A stretch of 15,725 bases of DNA from Dehalococcoidia bacterium (GTDB lineage Bacteria; Chloroflexota; Dehalococcoidia; UBA3495; JAAXIE01). The translations under genes were made by a program, and so were the position numbers. This document shows, one piece after another, positions 5,046-11,832 of this stretch; position 1 is the stretch's first letter, and every line of letters starts with the position of its first letter. The notes beneath the pieces are model-generated. The model was not told where the DNA came from and did not search any database. It saw only the letters and a program-made list of their open reading frames with translations. The stretch spans positions 1 through 15,725 of the forward strand of contig JAAXIE010000108.1 in assembly GCA_012270525.1 (NCBI GenBank), given 5' to 3'.

Positions 5046-6872
5046 TCAGGCAAGATGGGGACGTAGAGCCTCCACCAGGGGTTCGAGGTACTCCTGCCAG
5101 TCGCCGATTATAGTGTAGTCGGCACTGTTCAGTATCGGCGTACGCCGGGCGTTGTTGTTGGTGTTGATGGCGATAATAGTGCCAGCTTTCTGCACGCCGA
5201 CCATGTGGTTGAAATCGCCCCGAATTCCGACCGCGATGTACAGGTCGGGTGCGATCGCCTTGCCGGTGAGGCCCACCTGGGTCTGCCGGGGCATCCAGCC
5301 AACGTCGGCGACGTCCCGCGTGCACACGACGGACGCGCCGATGGACTCCGCCAACTCGGTGACGGCGGGCAGGTTCTCGGGGCCGCCGACACCTTTGCCC
5401 ACTCCAACGACTATGCGTGCGCTCTCCAGTTCGACCCCCTGGACATCCTCGTTGAAATGGCGTTCCACCAGTTGCACGTCTGGGGCCGGTCCCCGGGCGG
5501 CCGTCATGTGCTCGATGAAGGCTTCCTTTGACCAGTCGGGTTCAATGGGGGTGAGGAGACCGGGGCGCAGCGTGGTGAGGTAAGGCTTGGTCTTGGAGTA
5601 GATGGGCGCAACCACGTTGCCGCCCAAGGCGGGCTTCATCTGTACCAGTTCCATCTGGTCGTTGATTTCGAGGTCGACGCAATCACCAGTGAGGCCCAAG
5701 CCCAAGCGTGCTGCGACGCGGGAAGCAATATCCCTGCCGTTGGCATCGGCCTGTAGCAGGACGGCGTAGGGCTGGCGGTCCAGCACCAAGCCAGCGAAGG
5801 AGTCCGCGTAGGAGTTGCTGGTGGGATGGCCCGCTTCCGAATCGTCGAGGGCGATGATGCGGTCGGCCCCATAGGCGGCCAGGGCACTGAAGGTCTGGTC
5901 GTCACCGACACCGACGACGACGGCCGCCACCTCGCTGGAGGTGTGCTGGGCCAATTGGCAGGCCTTGCCCAGGAGTTGGTAGGTGGAGTTGCGCAGTCCC
6001 GTGGGCGGGGTTTCGACCACGACCCAAATGGGCCCGTCCTGGCGACCCGGGTAGCGTGAGAGGCCGGTAAGGGCGGAGGTCTGCTGTGGAGGTTCCCGCT
6101 GGGCGAAGGCATCGGCCACCCGTTGGACTGCGGCCGCCCTGTCTTCTTCTTCGACGACCTCGGCAAGGCGTGAGGACTCGATGATCTGAATGTCGGAAAC
6201 CCATGTGGGGGAGCCAGCCGTCCCGAAAAGGGAGGGGTCTGGCGACAGGGCATCCGCCCCCACGTCCAGTATGGGTTTCTCGCGTCCGGCTTCCATGGCC
6301 TCCCGATTGGGGAACCTTTCCGGCATGATGCCTTCGCTGACGCATATCACAGCTGGCAAGGGACAGCGCACAACCTCGTGACCGTCGTCGGTCTCTCTCT
6401 CCACCAGCACAGAGGTTGCACCCGGCTCGTAGTCGAGCCTGTACACGTTGCTGACGTGGGGCAGACCCATGAGTTCGGCTAGTTCGGGGCCCACCTGGCC
6501 CGTTTCTGCATCGGTGGAGTGGCGCCCGCAGAAGATGAGGTCGCAGGCTTCCTGCTCCAAGGCCATGGCCAGGGTACGGGCGGTGGCCAGGGTGTCCGAC
6601 CCAGCCATGAGCCGGTCGGTGAGCAGGATACCCCTGTCCGCCCCCATGGCGAGGCACTGCACCAAGGCTTCCCTAGCCTGAGGGGGGCCCATGGTGATCG
6701 CAAGGACTTCAGTGGTGGTCTGTTCCTTCAGCTTGGCGGCGCGGTCCACGGCCAGCAGGTCGTAGGAGTTGACTTCCAGTGGCACCCCTTCACGCACGAT
6801 GGTCTTCGTCTCGTAGTCGAAGGTGACACGGGAGAGGACGGGGACCTGCTTGATGCATACGGCGACTTTCAT
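5046..6872 (-). CDS. Fused electron-transfer flavoprotein, beta subunit followed by alpha subunit in one chain
   Basis: A 608-residue protein joining two subunits that are normally separate. Residues 1 to about 255 are ETF beta (EtfB/FixA): MKVAVCIKQVP at the start, VNSYDLLAVDRAAKLKE (35-51), MGADRGILLTDR (76-87), GSDTLATARTL (91-101) and GRHSTDAETGQVGPELA (116-132). A charged linker (about 233-279) leads to ETF alpha (EtfA/FixB). The alpha N domain starts near IWVVVET (282-288), and the C-terminal FAD domain shows VGVGKGVGGPENL (489-501), VGWMPRQTQVGLTGKAIAPD (524-543), LYIAVGIRG (544-552), INTNNNA (569-575) and ADYTIIGDW (584-592). It should carry FAD and shuttle electrons from dehydrogenases to an ETF:quinone oxidoreductase, neither of which is encoded here. 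The GADR/SDT/TGQVGPELA pattern recalls bifurcating-type beta subunits, but this is not proof. The ATG overlaps the previous stop codon (ATGA) and has GAAGGA at 6878-6883. Confidence 0.93.
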   Translation of the reverse strand: MKVAVCIKQVPVLSRVTFDYETKTIVREGVPLEVNSYDLLAVDRAAKLKEQTTTEVLAITMGPPQAREALVQCLAMGADRGILLTDRLMAGSDTLATARTLAMALEQEACDLIFCGRHSTDAETGQVGPELAELMGLPHVSNVYRLDYEPGATSVLVERETDDGHEVVRCPLPAVICVSEGIMPERFPNREAMEAGREKPILDVGADALSPDPSLFGTAGSPTWVSDIQIIESSRLAEVVEEEDRAAAVQRVADAFAQREPPQQTSALTGLSRYPGRQDGPIWVVVETPPTGLRNSTYQLLGKACQLAQHTSSEVAAVVVGVGDDQTFSALAAYGADRIIALDDSEAGHPTSNSYADSFAGLVLDRQPYAVLLQADANGRDIASRVAARLGLGLTGDCVDLEINDQMELVQMKPALGGNVVAPIYSKTKPYLTTLRPGLLTPIEPDWSKEAFIEHMTAARGPAPDVQLVERHFNEDVQGVELESARIVVGVGKGVGGPENLPAVTELAESIGASVVCTRDVADVGWMPRQTQVGLTGKAIAPDLYIAVGIRGDFNHMVGVQKAGTIIAINTNNNARRTPILNSADYTIIGDWQEYLEPLVEALRPHLA

Positions 6873-8251
6873 CTTTGTCCTTCATGGGCCAAGGCACCAG
6901 TCCTGGCCCTCAGTTCCTGTTCTGTGGCTTGTCGCACCCGTTCCAAGGCGGGGCTGAGGTGCACCGGGTACACGGCTGGCTCTTGGACTGCCTTGTATTC
7001 CGCGGGCAGGCAGGAGAGGTCGTTCTCAAGGCGCTCCCGTGCTTGGTCCAGGGTGGGCTGCGGCCCTATGATGCGCCCAGCTTCCATCACTTTCGTCAGG
7101 AGCGGCTCGCCTTCGGCCTGGGGCTCGTCCCGGCCAGCGATGACGTCTCCCGAAAGGTTCCCGGACGGGTCGCGGAGACGGTAGACCTGCTTTTCTGCTG
7201 GCAACGAGACTTTGCCCTCGCTCAGCTTCATGACCGGGTTGCCGCAATAGGCGACCATCTTGTAGGCCATATCGCAGGCAGGGGCGTCGGCGGAGACTCC
7301 CATGCGGGTGCCGACGCCGAAGATGTCGATGGGAGCGTTGGCGGCGGCAAGCCGGGCTATGTCATACTCGTCCAAACCGCCGGAAGCGACTATCTTCACA
7401 TAATGGAGGCCAGCGTCGTCCAGTATCCGCCGTACGGCCCGGCTCAGCCCATCGAAATCGCCACTGTCCAGCCGTACGCCGAAGAGGCGGTCGCCCCGGT
7501 CTTCCATCTCGCGGGCTGCCACCACCGCTTGGTGGGCCGCCGCTATGGTGTCGTAGGTATCTACCAGGAAGATGGAACGGGTGGGGAAGCTGCGGCCATA
7601 GGCTCGGAAGGCGTCGAGTTCGGTGGGAAAGCTGGTGACGAAGGAGTGGGCCATGGTGCCACTGGGGGGTATGCCGTATATCTTCCCAGCGAGCACGTTG
7701 CTGGTGGAGGCGGCCCCGCCGATATAGCTGCTGCGGGCCACCTTCATCCCTGCATCGACGCCGTGGGTCCGACGCAACGAGAAATCACTGACGACCCGGC
7801 CTTGGGCGGCGGTGACGCATCGCGCAGCCTTGGTGGCGATGAGGGACTGGAGGTGCACCTGGTTGATGACGAAGGTCTCGATGGCTTGGGCTTCCATCAC
7901 CGGGCCCGTCACCTCCAGGATGGGTTCTTCCGGGAAGAAGACACGTCCTTCGGGCATGGCCCAGACATCCCCGGTGAACCGCAGTTGCGGCAGGAACTGG
8001 AGAAAGTCTTCCTGGAAGATTCCTGAAGCCCGGAGATGGGCGATGTCGCTGTCGGAGAAGCTCCAATCCTGCAGGTGCTGGAGTACGTCTTCAAGGCCGG
8101 CGCAGACCATGTAGCCACGGTCGGGGGGTACTGTGCGGACGTGCAGGCTGAAGGTGGCCTGGCCCGACATGTCGTTCTGGAAGTAGCACTGGGCCATGGT
8201 CAACTCGTAGAGGTCGGTGAGCAGACCTAATTCCGCGCCCCTCAGCACCAT
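6869..8251 (-). CDS. pncB: Nicotinate phosphoribosyltransferase (NAD salvage)
   Basis: A 460-residue cytosolic enzyme converting nicotinate and PRPP, with ATP, to nicotinate mononucleotide in the Preiss-Handler route. Signatures are LLTDLYELTMA (10-20), FSLRRTHGVDAGM (157-169), SSYIGGAASTSNV (174-186), GTMAHSFV (198-205) with H202 as the likely phosphorylated histidine, LVDTYDT (229-235), VRLDSGD (259-265), KIVASGGLDEY (286-296) and FGVGTRM (311-317). All expected motifs are present and the length is normal. The ATG at 8251 lacks a convincing ribosome binding site; a GTG immediately follows it, so the start could shift by one codon. It is first in the minus-strand series, with its stop inside the ETF start (4-base overlap), which implies translational coupling. 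Its control region is unusual (8322-8408). Confidence 0.95.
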   Translation of the reverse strand: MVLRGAELGLLTDLYELTMAQCYFQNDMSGQATFSLHVRTVPPDRGYMVCAGLEDVLQHLQDWSFSDSDIAHLRASGIFQEDFLQFLPQLRFTGDVWAMPEGRVFFPEEPILEVTGPVMEAQAIETFVINQVHLQSLIATKAARCVTAAQGRVVSDFSLRRTHGVDAGMKVARSSYIGGAASTSNVLAGKIYGIPPSGTMAHSFVTSFPTELDAFRAYGRSFPTRSIFLVDTYDTIAAAHQAVVAAREMEDRGDRLFGVRLDSGDFDGLSRAVRRILDDAGLHYVKIVASGGLDEYDIARLAAANAPIDIFGVGTRMGVSADAPACDMAYKMVAYCGNPVMKLSEGKVSLPAEKQVYRLRDPSGNLSGDVIAGRDEPQAEGEPLLTKVMEAGRIIGPQPTLDQARERLENDLSCLPAEYKAVQEPAVYPVHLSPALERVRQATEQELRARTGALAHEGQR

Positions 8252-8321
8252 GTCAGGCTTGCCCCTGCATTAGTCCCACATGTCTAGCTGGGTGAGCCGT
8301 GATGAGACTCCTACCGGACGC

Positions 8322-8350
8322 TTGAACGGCTATTGCCTGCTGACCATAAT
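8322..8350 (+). promoter_or_regulatory. Plus-strand promoter for the phosphatase-like gene
   Basis: TTGAAC (8322-8327), 17 bases, then CATAAT (8345-8350), five of six to the -10 consensus. The expected start is near 8357, giving a leader of about 100 bases before the GTG at 8458. The -10 box lies inside the operator-like element at 8341-8361. Confidence 0.5.
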
Positions 8351-8391
8351 GGGTACGGTCAGCTTGGGGCTTGCAACCATTATGGGTTGCA
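8341..8391. promoter_or_regulatory. Two related operator-like elements over facing promoters
   Basis: Element 1 (8341-8361) has arms TGACC and GGTCA. Element 2 (8372-8391) is the near-palindrome TGCAACC-ATTATG-GGTTGCA with seven-base perfect arms. Both contain ACCATWATGGGT (8343-8354 and 8376-8387), differing at one central base. They are offset by 33 bases, close to three helical turns. Each covers the -10 box of one of the two opposed promoters. I cannot name the regulator; the motif does not match the NrtR or NiaR operators I know. Confidence 0.5.
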
Positions 8392-8408
8392 GTGAAAAAG
8401 AGTGTCAA
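8379..8408 (-). promoter_or_regulatory. Minus-strand promoter for nicotinate phosphoribosyltransferase
   Basis: On the minus strand, a perfect TTGACA (8408-8403) and an 18-base spacer are followed by CATAAT (8384-8379), five of six to consensus. The expected start is near 8372, so the leader is about 120 bases. The -10 box lies in the centre of the 20-base palindrome at 8372-8391, a classic repressor position. Confidence 0.6.
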
Positions 8409-8457
8409 CGTACCTGCGGACGACCGACCGAAGGGCGGAAGGCGAGGAGGAGCTAGG

Positions 8458-8868
8458 GTGCCCTTTCTGGAAGTGCTGCCTGGACTCCATATCAAGACTG
8501 CCCATACCAGCGACCGCGAGATACCGGCCCACTGGGGGCGCCTTACAATCCGTCAAGGCCAGACTCCCCAGCATCCCCGCGACGTCCTGCACATTGATTT
8601 GCCTGATGACGCTTGGTGGACGCCTGAAACGGTCAGTAGCATCGTCGCCTTCATAGAGTCTCGTCTGGAGCGGGATGTCCCCGTGCTGGTGGAATGCGAG
8701 GCTGCGGTGAGTCGCAGCCCATCGGCGATAGTGGCCTACCTGATGCACCGGGACGGCCTATCCGTCGATACCGCCTTGGAAAAGCTCCGGGAGAGCTATC
8801 CTCCGGCGGACCCGTCCGCTCGCATACTCGATTCCCTGGAGGCCTACTTCGGGCAACTCCCTGACTGA
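8458..8868 (+). CDS. Dual-specificity/tyrosine phosphatase-like protein with altered signature
   Basis: A 136-residue protein. The GTG at 8458 is chosen over longer options because AGGAGG (8445-8450) precedes it by seven bases and the fold begins there (VPFLEVLPGLHI). It follows the small DSP pattern: a beta strand with DVLHIDLPDD (42-51), where D50 or D51 could be the general acid, then VLVECEAAVSRSPSAIVAYL (77-96). The latter holds the P-loop C80-x5-R86 and SxS context of CX5R phosphatases. The usual His before the Cys is Glu (EC for HC) and the usual P-loop Gly is Ala (CEAAVSR for CxxGxSR). The nucleophile and arginine are kept, so it may be active with unusual kinetics, or act as a phosphate-binding protein. 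Substrate unknown. It diverges from the NAD salvage gene. Confidence 0.8.
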   Translation: MPFLEVLPGLHIKTAHTSDREIPAHWGRLTIRQGQTPQHPRDVLHIDLPDDAWWTPETVSSIVAFIESRLERDVPVLVECEAAVSRSPSAIVAYLMHRDGLSVDTALEKLRESYPPADPSARILDSLEAYFGQLPD

Positions 8869-8883
8869 CCGTAGCTTATCTCC

Positions 8884-8904
8884 GTTGCCCTTGCTGGAGG
8901 CAAC
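8884..8904 (+). promoter_or_regulatory. Inverted repeat downstream of the phosphatase-like gene
   Basis: GTTGCC (8884-8889) and GGCAAC (8899-8904) form perfect six-base arms around a nine-base loop. No T-run follows. It overlaps the -35 box of the next promoter, so it could be an operator for the deacetylase gene or a weak transcript end. Confidence 0.35.
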
Positions 8905-8919
8905 CGTTTCCCGTAGTAT
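8891..8919 (+). promoter_or_regulatory. Possible promoter of the PIG-L deacetylase gene
   Basis: TTGCTG (8891-8896), 17 bases, then TAGTAT (8914-8919), each four of six to consensus. The expected start near 8926 leaves a leader of about 48 bases. Confidence 0.4.
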
Positions 8920-8973
8920 CGTGAACCGTCGGCGGGTGCCGGTCCTATACGGAATCAAGGAGTTGGCCCTTTC

Positions 8974-9720
8974 ATGAACATCGTGGACTACACGCCGGAA
9001 TCGGCACTGCTGGTCACCCCTCATCCTGATGATGCGGAAGGCGGTTGCGGAGGCACCATAGGGAGGTGGATCAGCGAAGGGGCCAAGGGGTACTACGTGC
9101 TGTGCACCAACGGGGACAAGGGTTCCGGCGACCCGGAGATGACTCACGAGAGGCTGGCCGTCATCAGGGAGAAGGAGCAGCAAGAGGCCGCGGACGTCAT
9201 GGGCGTGAGCGAGGTCACCTTCCTTCGCATACCGGACGGCACGCTGGAGGACAACCATCACTTCCGCAAGGGGGTGGCACGGGCCATCCGCAAATATCGC
9301 CCCGAGGTGGTGATGTGCATCGATCCCTGGCGCTCCAAGTCCCATACCCATCGCGACCATCGAATGAGTGGTCTGGTTACTCTGGAAGCGATCGCTCCCT
9401 ATGCGTGCAATCCGCACTATTACCCGGAATTGCTGCGGGACGAGGGGCTGGAACCCCATCTGGTGAAGGAAGTTTTCCTGTGGGGCAGCGAAGACCCCGA
9501 TACCTACGTGGAGGTTGGCCCCACCCTGAGGCTGAAGTACGATTCCCTTAGCATGCACGTAAGCCAGTTCGTGGGACGTACCGGACGTTGGGAGCGCATC
9601 CAGCAGTGGGCACGGGAGACGGCGGAGCCAGCGGGACTGGAGTTCGCCGAACGGTTCAGGCGCTTCAAGGTGGTCCCTGACCCTTGGCTGGCGCGGTACT
9701 CTCCCAACGGGGCCGAGTAG
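8974..9720 (+). CDS. PIG-L/LmbE-family zinc-dependent N-deacetylase
   Basis: A 248-residue Rossmann-like hydrolase that removes acetyl groups from N-acetylglucosamine-type substrates or related conjugates. The metal motif PHPDDAE (16-22) supplies H17 and D20 and the general base D19. The second motif, SHTHRDHR (123-130), supplies H126 and H129. The TNGDKGSGDPEMTHERLAVI region (45-64) and RxKEQQEAADVMGV are typical of the family. The length is normal. Relatives act in mycothiol or bacillithiol synthesis (MshB/BshB), GPI anchors and antibiotic maturation; the sequence does not decide between these, and no thiol-biosynthesis partner is present. AAGGAG (8957-8962) lies eleven bases before the ATG. 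It has its own weak promoter and converges on the M20 gene. Confidence 0.92.
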   Translation: MNIVDYTPESALLVTPHPDDAEGGCGGTIGRWISEGAKGYYVLCTNGDKGSGDPEMTHERLAVIREKEQQEAADVMGVSEVTFLRIPDGTLEDNHHFRKGVARAIRKYRPEVVMCIDPWRSKSHTHRDHRMSGLVTLEAIAPYACNPHYYPELLRDEGLEPHLVKEVFLWGSEDPDTYVEVGPTLRLKYDSLSMHVSQFVGRTGRWERIQQWARETAEPAGLEFAERFRRFKVVPDPWLARYSPNGAE

Positions 9721-9732
9721 GGCGTATTAGAC

Positions 9733-9764
9733 CCTGGGCCCTGTCGGTTGGTGACCCGGCCAGG
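9733..9764. other. Imperfect hairpin between convergent genes
   Basis: CCTGG-G-CC (9733-9740) can pair with GGCCAGG (9758-9764), with one bulged G and a 17-base loop. It fills the gap between the stops of the deacetylase and M20 genes and could help end transcription from either side, but it lacks a T-run. Confidence 0.3.
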
Positions 9765-11099
9765 TTAACGGGCCCCGTCGAAGGTCTCGTCCTTCGCCAA
9801 CCCCCTCAGGAAGCCGAGGTACTCGTTCTTGCTCATGGCGGGCTTGTGGGTCGAGATAATGTTGCCAGCCCCGGCAGCCCCATTGCAGAGCAGGTCGACC
9901 ACCGTGCCTGCCAGTGCCTTGGCGGCCGTGAGCACTCCCAGTTCGTAGTCCTCTACCAGGAAGTCGGAGCCGTGGGCCACGCCACTGCACCCGCCAGCGT
10001 AGGGCTGGATCAGGGGCATGAGATGGCTGATGTCCCCCATGTCGGTGGAGGTGCCGCGGTGGGGGACGTGCCCCACGTTCTCCGGACCAACCAGCCCATT
10101 GGCGTTCTCCTCGAACACCTTCGACAGGTTCTCGTCCTGTCGCAGGGGCAGGTAGCCGGGGATGGTCTGGATTTTCACCCGTCCCCCCACGGCCATGGCA
10201 CCGGCTTTCAAGGCGCGGTCCACCTTGATGTTGGCGTCGGTGATGGCTTCGAGGGTCTTGCCCCGGACGAAGGTCTCCATCCGGACGTCCGCTGGCACTG
10301 CGCTGACGGCCTCGCCGCCCTTGGTGATGATGGGGTGCACCCGCACCGTGTCGTCATCGCGGAAAGTCTCGCGGTTGGCGTTGATGGCGGCCATTGCCAG
10401 TGAAGCAGCATTTAGGGCGTTGATTCCCAGATGTGGAGCGCCGCCTGCATGGGCCCCGCGACCCAGGAACTGGATGCGCTTGGCCACCAAGCCGTTGTTG
10501 GTGCCACCCATGCCCAGCATCTTGTCGGGTGCGTTGGCTGAGCTGTGCACCAAGAGGGTTACATCCACGTCGTCGAACTCACCCAAGCGCACCAGTTCGG
10601 GCTTGCCCCCAAGGAACTCGATCTTGCCCTGCTGGCGCATCTCGTTACGCCACTCGATTTCGATGAACTCCTCGGCAGGCACGGCCATGAAGGTAACGCG
10701 GCCACCCAGTTCGGGCATGACACCGGAGTGCTTGAGGGCAGTGGCCACCCCCAGCATCATGCCGATTTGGGCGTGGTGGCCGCAGGCATGGGCGGCTCCG
10801 GTGCCGGGGTCGGCGTGGGGATGATCGTTCACCAGCAGGGAGTCCAACTCTCCCAGCACAGCGACGGCGGGGCCTTCGCTGCCTCCCGGCAGGGAGCCTT
10901 TGACTCCGGTGAGGGCCAGCCCCTCGCGACAGGGTATGTCCAAGCTGCGCAGGCGCTCCGCCACCAGCTTGCCCGTGCGCACCTCGCGATAGCCGGGTTC
11001 GGGATGGGCCAGAATCTCGCGGGCCACGCCAACGATCTCTTCACCCCGGGCATCGATCTCTGCGAACACCCGGTCCTTCAACTGCTGTGCCGAGGCCAT
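9765..11099 (-). CDS. M20D-family amidohydrolase (AbgB-like, p-aminobenzoyl-glutamate hydrolase type)
   Basis: A 444-residue dinuclear metallo-amidohydrolase. Motifs are REILAHPEPGYRE (28-39), AVLGELDSL (80-88), HACGHHAQIG (104-113) with C106 and H108 as metal ligands, AVPAEEF (139-145) with catalytic E143/E144, and GRGAHAGGAPH (213-223) with H217 in the lid/dimerisation domain. VAHGSDF (374-380) then supplies H376, the last metal ligand. The middle part, NALNAASLAMAAINANRE, is typical of M20D. Relatives cleave p-aminobenzoyl-glutamate, N-acyl amino acids or indole-amino acid conjugates; exact substrate unknown. AAGGAGG precedes the ATG by five bases. On the minus strand a TACACT at 11156-11151 may be its -10 box, without a clear -35. 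It is a single gene between convergent and divergent neighbours. Confidence 0.92.
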   Translation of the reverse strand: MASAQQLKDRVFAEIDARGEEIVGVAREILAHPEPGYREVRTGKLVAERLRSLDIPCREGLALTGVKGSLPGGSEGPAVAVLGELDSLLVNDHPHADPGTGAAHACGHHAQIGMMLGVATALKHSGVMPELGGRVTFMAVPAEEFIEIEWRNEMRQQGKIEFLGGKPELVRLGEFDDVDVTLLVHSSANAPDKMLGMGGTNNGLVAKRIQFLGRGAHAGGAPHLGINALNAASLAMAAINANRETFRDDDTVRVHPIITKGGEAVSAVPADVRMETFVRGKTLEAITDANIKVDRALKAGAMAVGGRVKIQTIPGYLPLRQDENLSKVFEENANGLVGPENVGHVPHRGTSTDMGDISHLMPLIQPYAGGCSGVAHGSDFLVEDYELGVLTAAKALAGTVVDLLCNGAAGAGNIISTHKPAMSKNEYLGFLRGLAKDETFDGAR

Positions 11100-11284
11100 G
11101 GGTCCCTCCTTGGTGAACGGTCATTCCGCGGTCATGTTGACTTGCGGGGGAGTGTATCACAGGGCTAAGTGGCCGAGCGGGTGCCTTCTCTCCCCCAGGT
11201 GCTTCTGTGATGCCGTTTTGACGGCTGCCTCGACCCTTGGCGATGGCCATGCTAGGATGGGCCAACCCGTACACGAGGAGCACC

Positions 11285-11677
11285 ATGCCTGATTTCGTCT
11301 ACGACCATATACACCTGCGCAGTCCCGACCCCGAGGGTACGGGCAAGTGGTACGAGAACATGTTCGGGGCCACAATCATCAGGACGCCCAGGGACGGGGG
11401 CCCGGATCGGATCGATCTGAATCTAGACGGGCTGATGGTGTTCATAGCCGGCCCGCCCGACGAGGGCACCATTCCTGACGGGGTCAACGACCCTCACTAC
11501 GGCTTGGACCACTTCGGTCTGCGGGTGGAGGACCTGGAGCAGACAGTGGCGACCATGAAGTCCAAGGGAGCGGAGTTCTTCGTGGAGCCTGTTCAGTTCC
11601 GCCCTGGCGTCAAGCTGGCTTTTGTGTGGGCCCCGGATGGCGTTCGCATCGAGCTTCTGGAACGCAGCATGCCCTGA
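11285..11677 (+). CDS. VOC-superfamily protein (glyoxalase/dioxygenase fold), single domain
   Basis: 130 residues. The frame is open 16 codons further upstream, but the ATG at 11285 is preferred because GAGGAG (11275-11280) lies four bases before it and the fold starts at once (MPDFVYDHIHLRSPDP). Two beta-alpha-beta-beta-beta modules are visible: one from DHIHL to LMVFIAGP (1-57), the second from GLDHFGLRV to VRIELLER (73-127). The likely metal ligands are H8 (or H10), H76 and E123, as in glyoxalase I and extradiol dioxygenases. FxWAPDGVRIELLE is the standard final strand. It may isomerise, cleave or bind a small metabolite; the type of chemistry cannot be told from sequence. It opens the plus-strand cluster, 155 bases before the first ACMSD-like gene. 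Confidence 0.88.
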   Translation: MPDFVYDHIHLRSPDPEGTGKWYENMFGATIIRTPRDGGPDRIDLNLDGLMVFIAGPPDEGTIPDGVNDPHYGLDHFGLRVEDLEQTVATMKSKGAEFFVEPVQFRPGVKLAFVWAPDGVRIELLERSMP

Positions 11678-11832
11678 GGGGCTTAGACCTCCTGGGAAAC
11701 TTAGAGCTGCTTGGGCAGGTCTGCCTGTGCTCTCCCTTGTAGCCGGGAGGGCGATCATTCCCTGCCCGCAGGTGCGAGAAGCTGGGGTGTGGTGGGAATA
11801 ACCAGGAACCCAATGTCGACAGGACGGATAGC

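Noticed and set aside
8371..8457. TTG start giving a longer phosphatase-like protein
   Set aside because: The extra residues lie in the operator and promoter region, are unlike the fold, and the GTG at 8458 has a far better ribosome binding site.
11166..11200. tRNA-like string GTGGCCGAGCGGGTG, resembling the D-arm region of Ser/Leu tRNA
   Set aside because: No anticodon stem, no TTCGA-type T-loop and no matching acceptor stem follow within the next 90 bases. It is too short to call even a tRNA remnant.
11732..11749. CTCCC/GGGAG hairpin after the first VOC gene as terminator
   Set aside because: Only five base pairs with no following T-run; not convincing as a transcription end.
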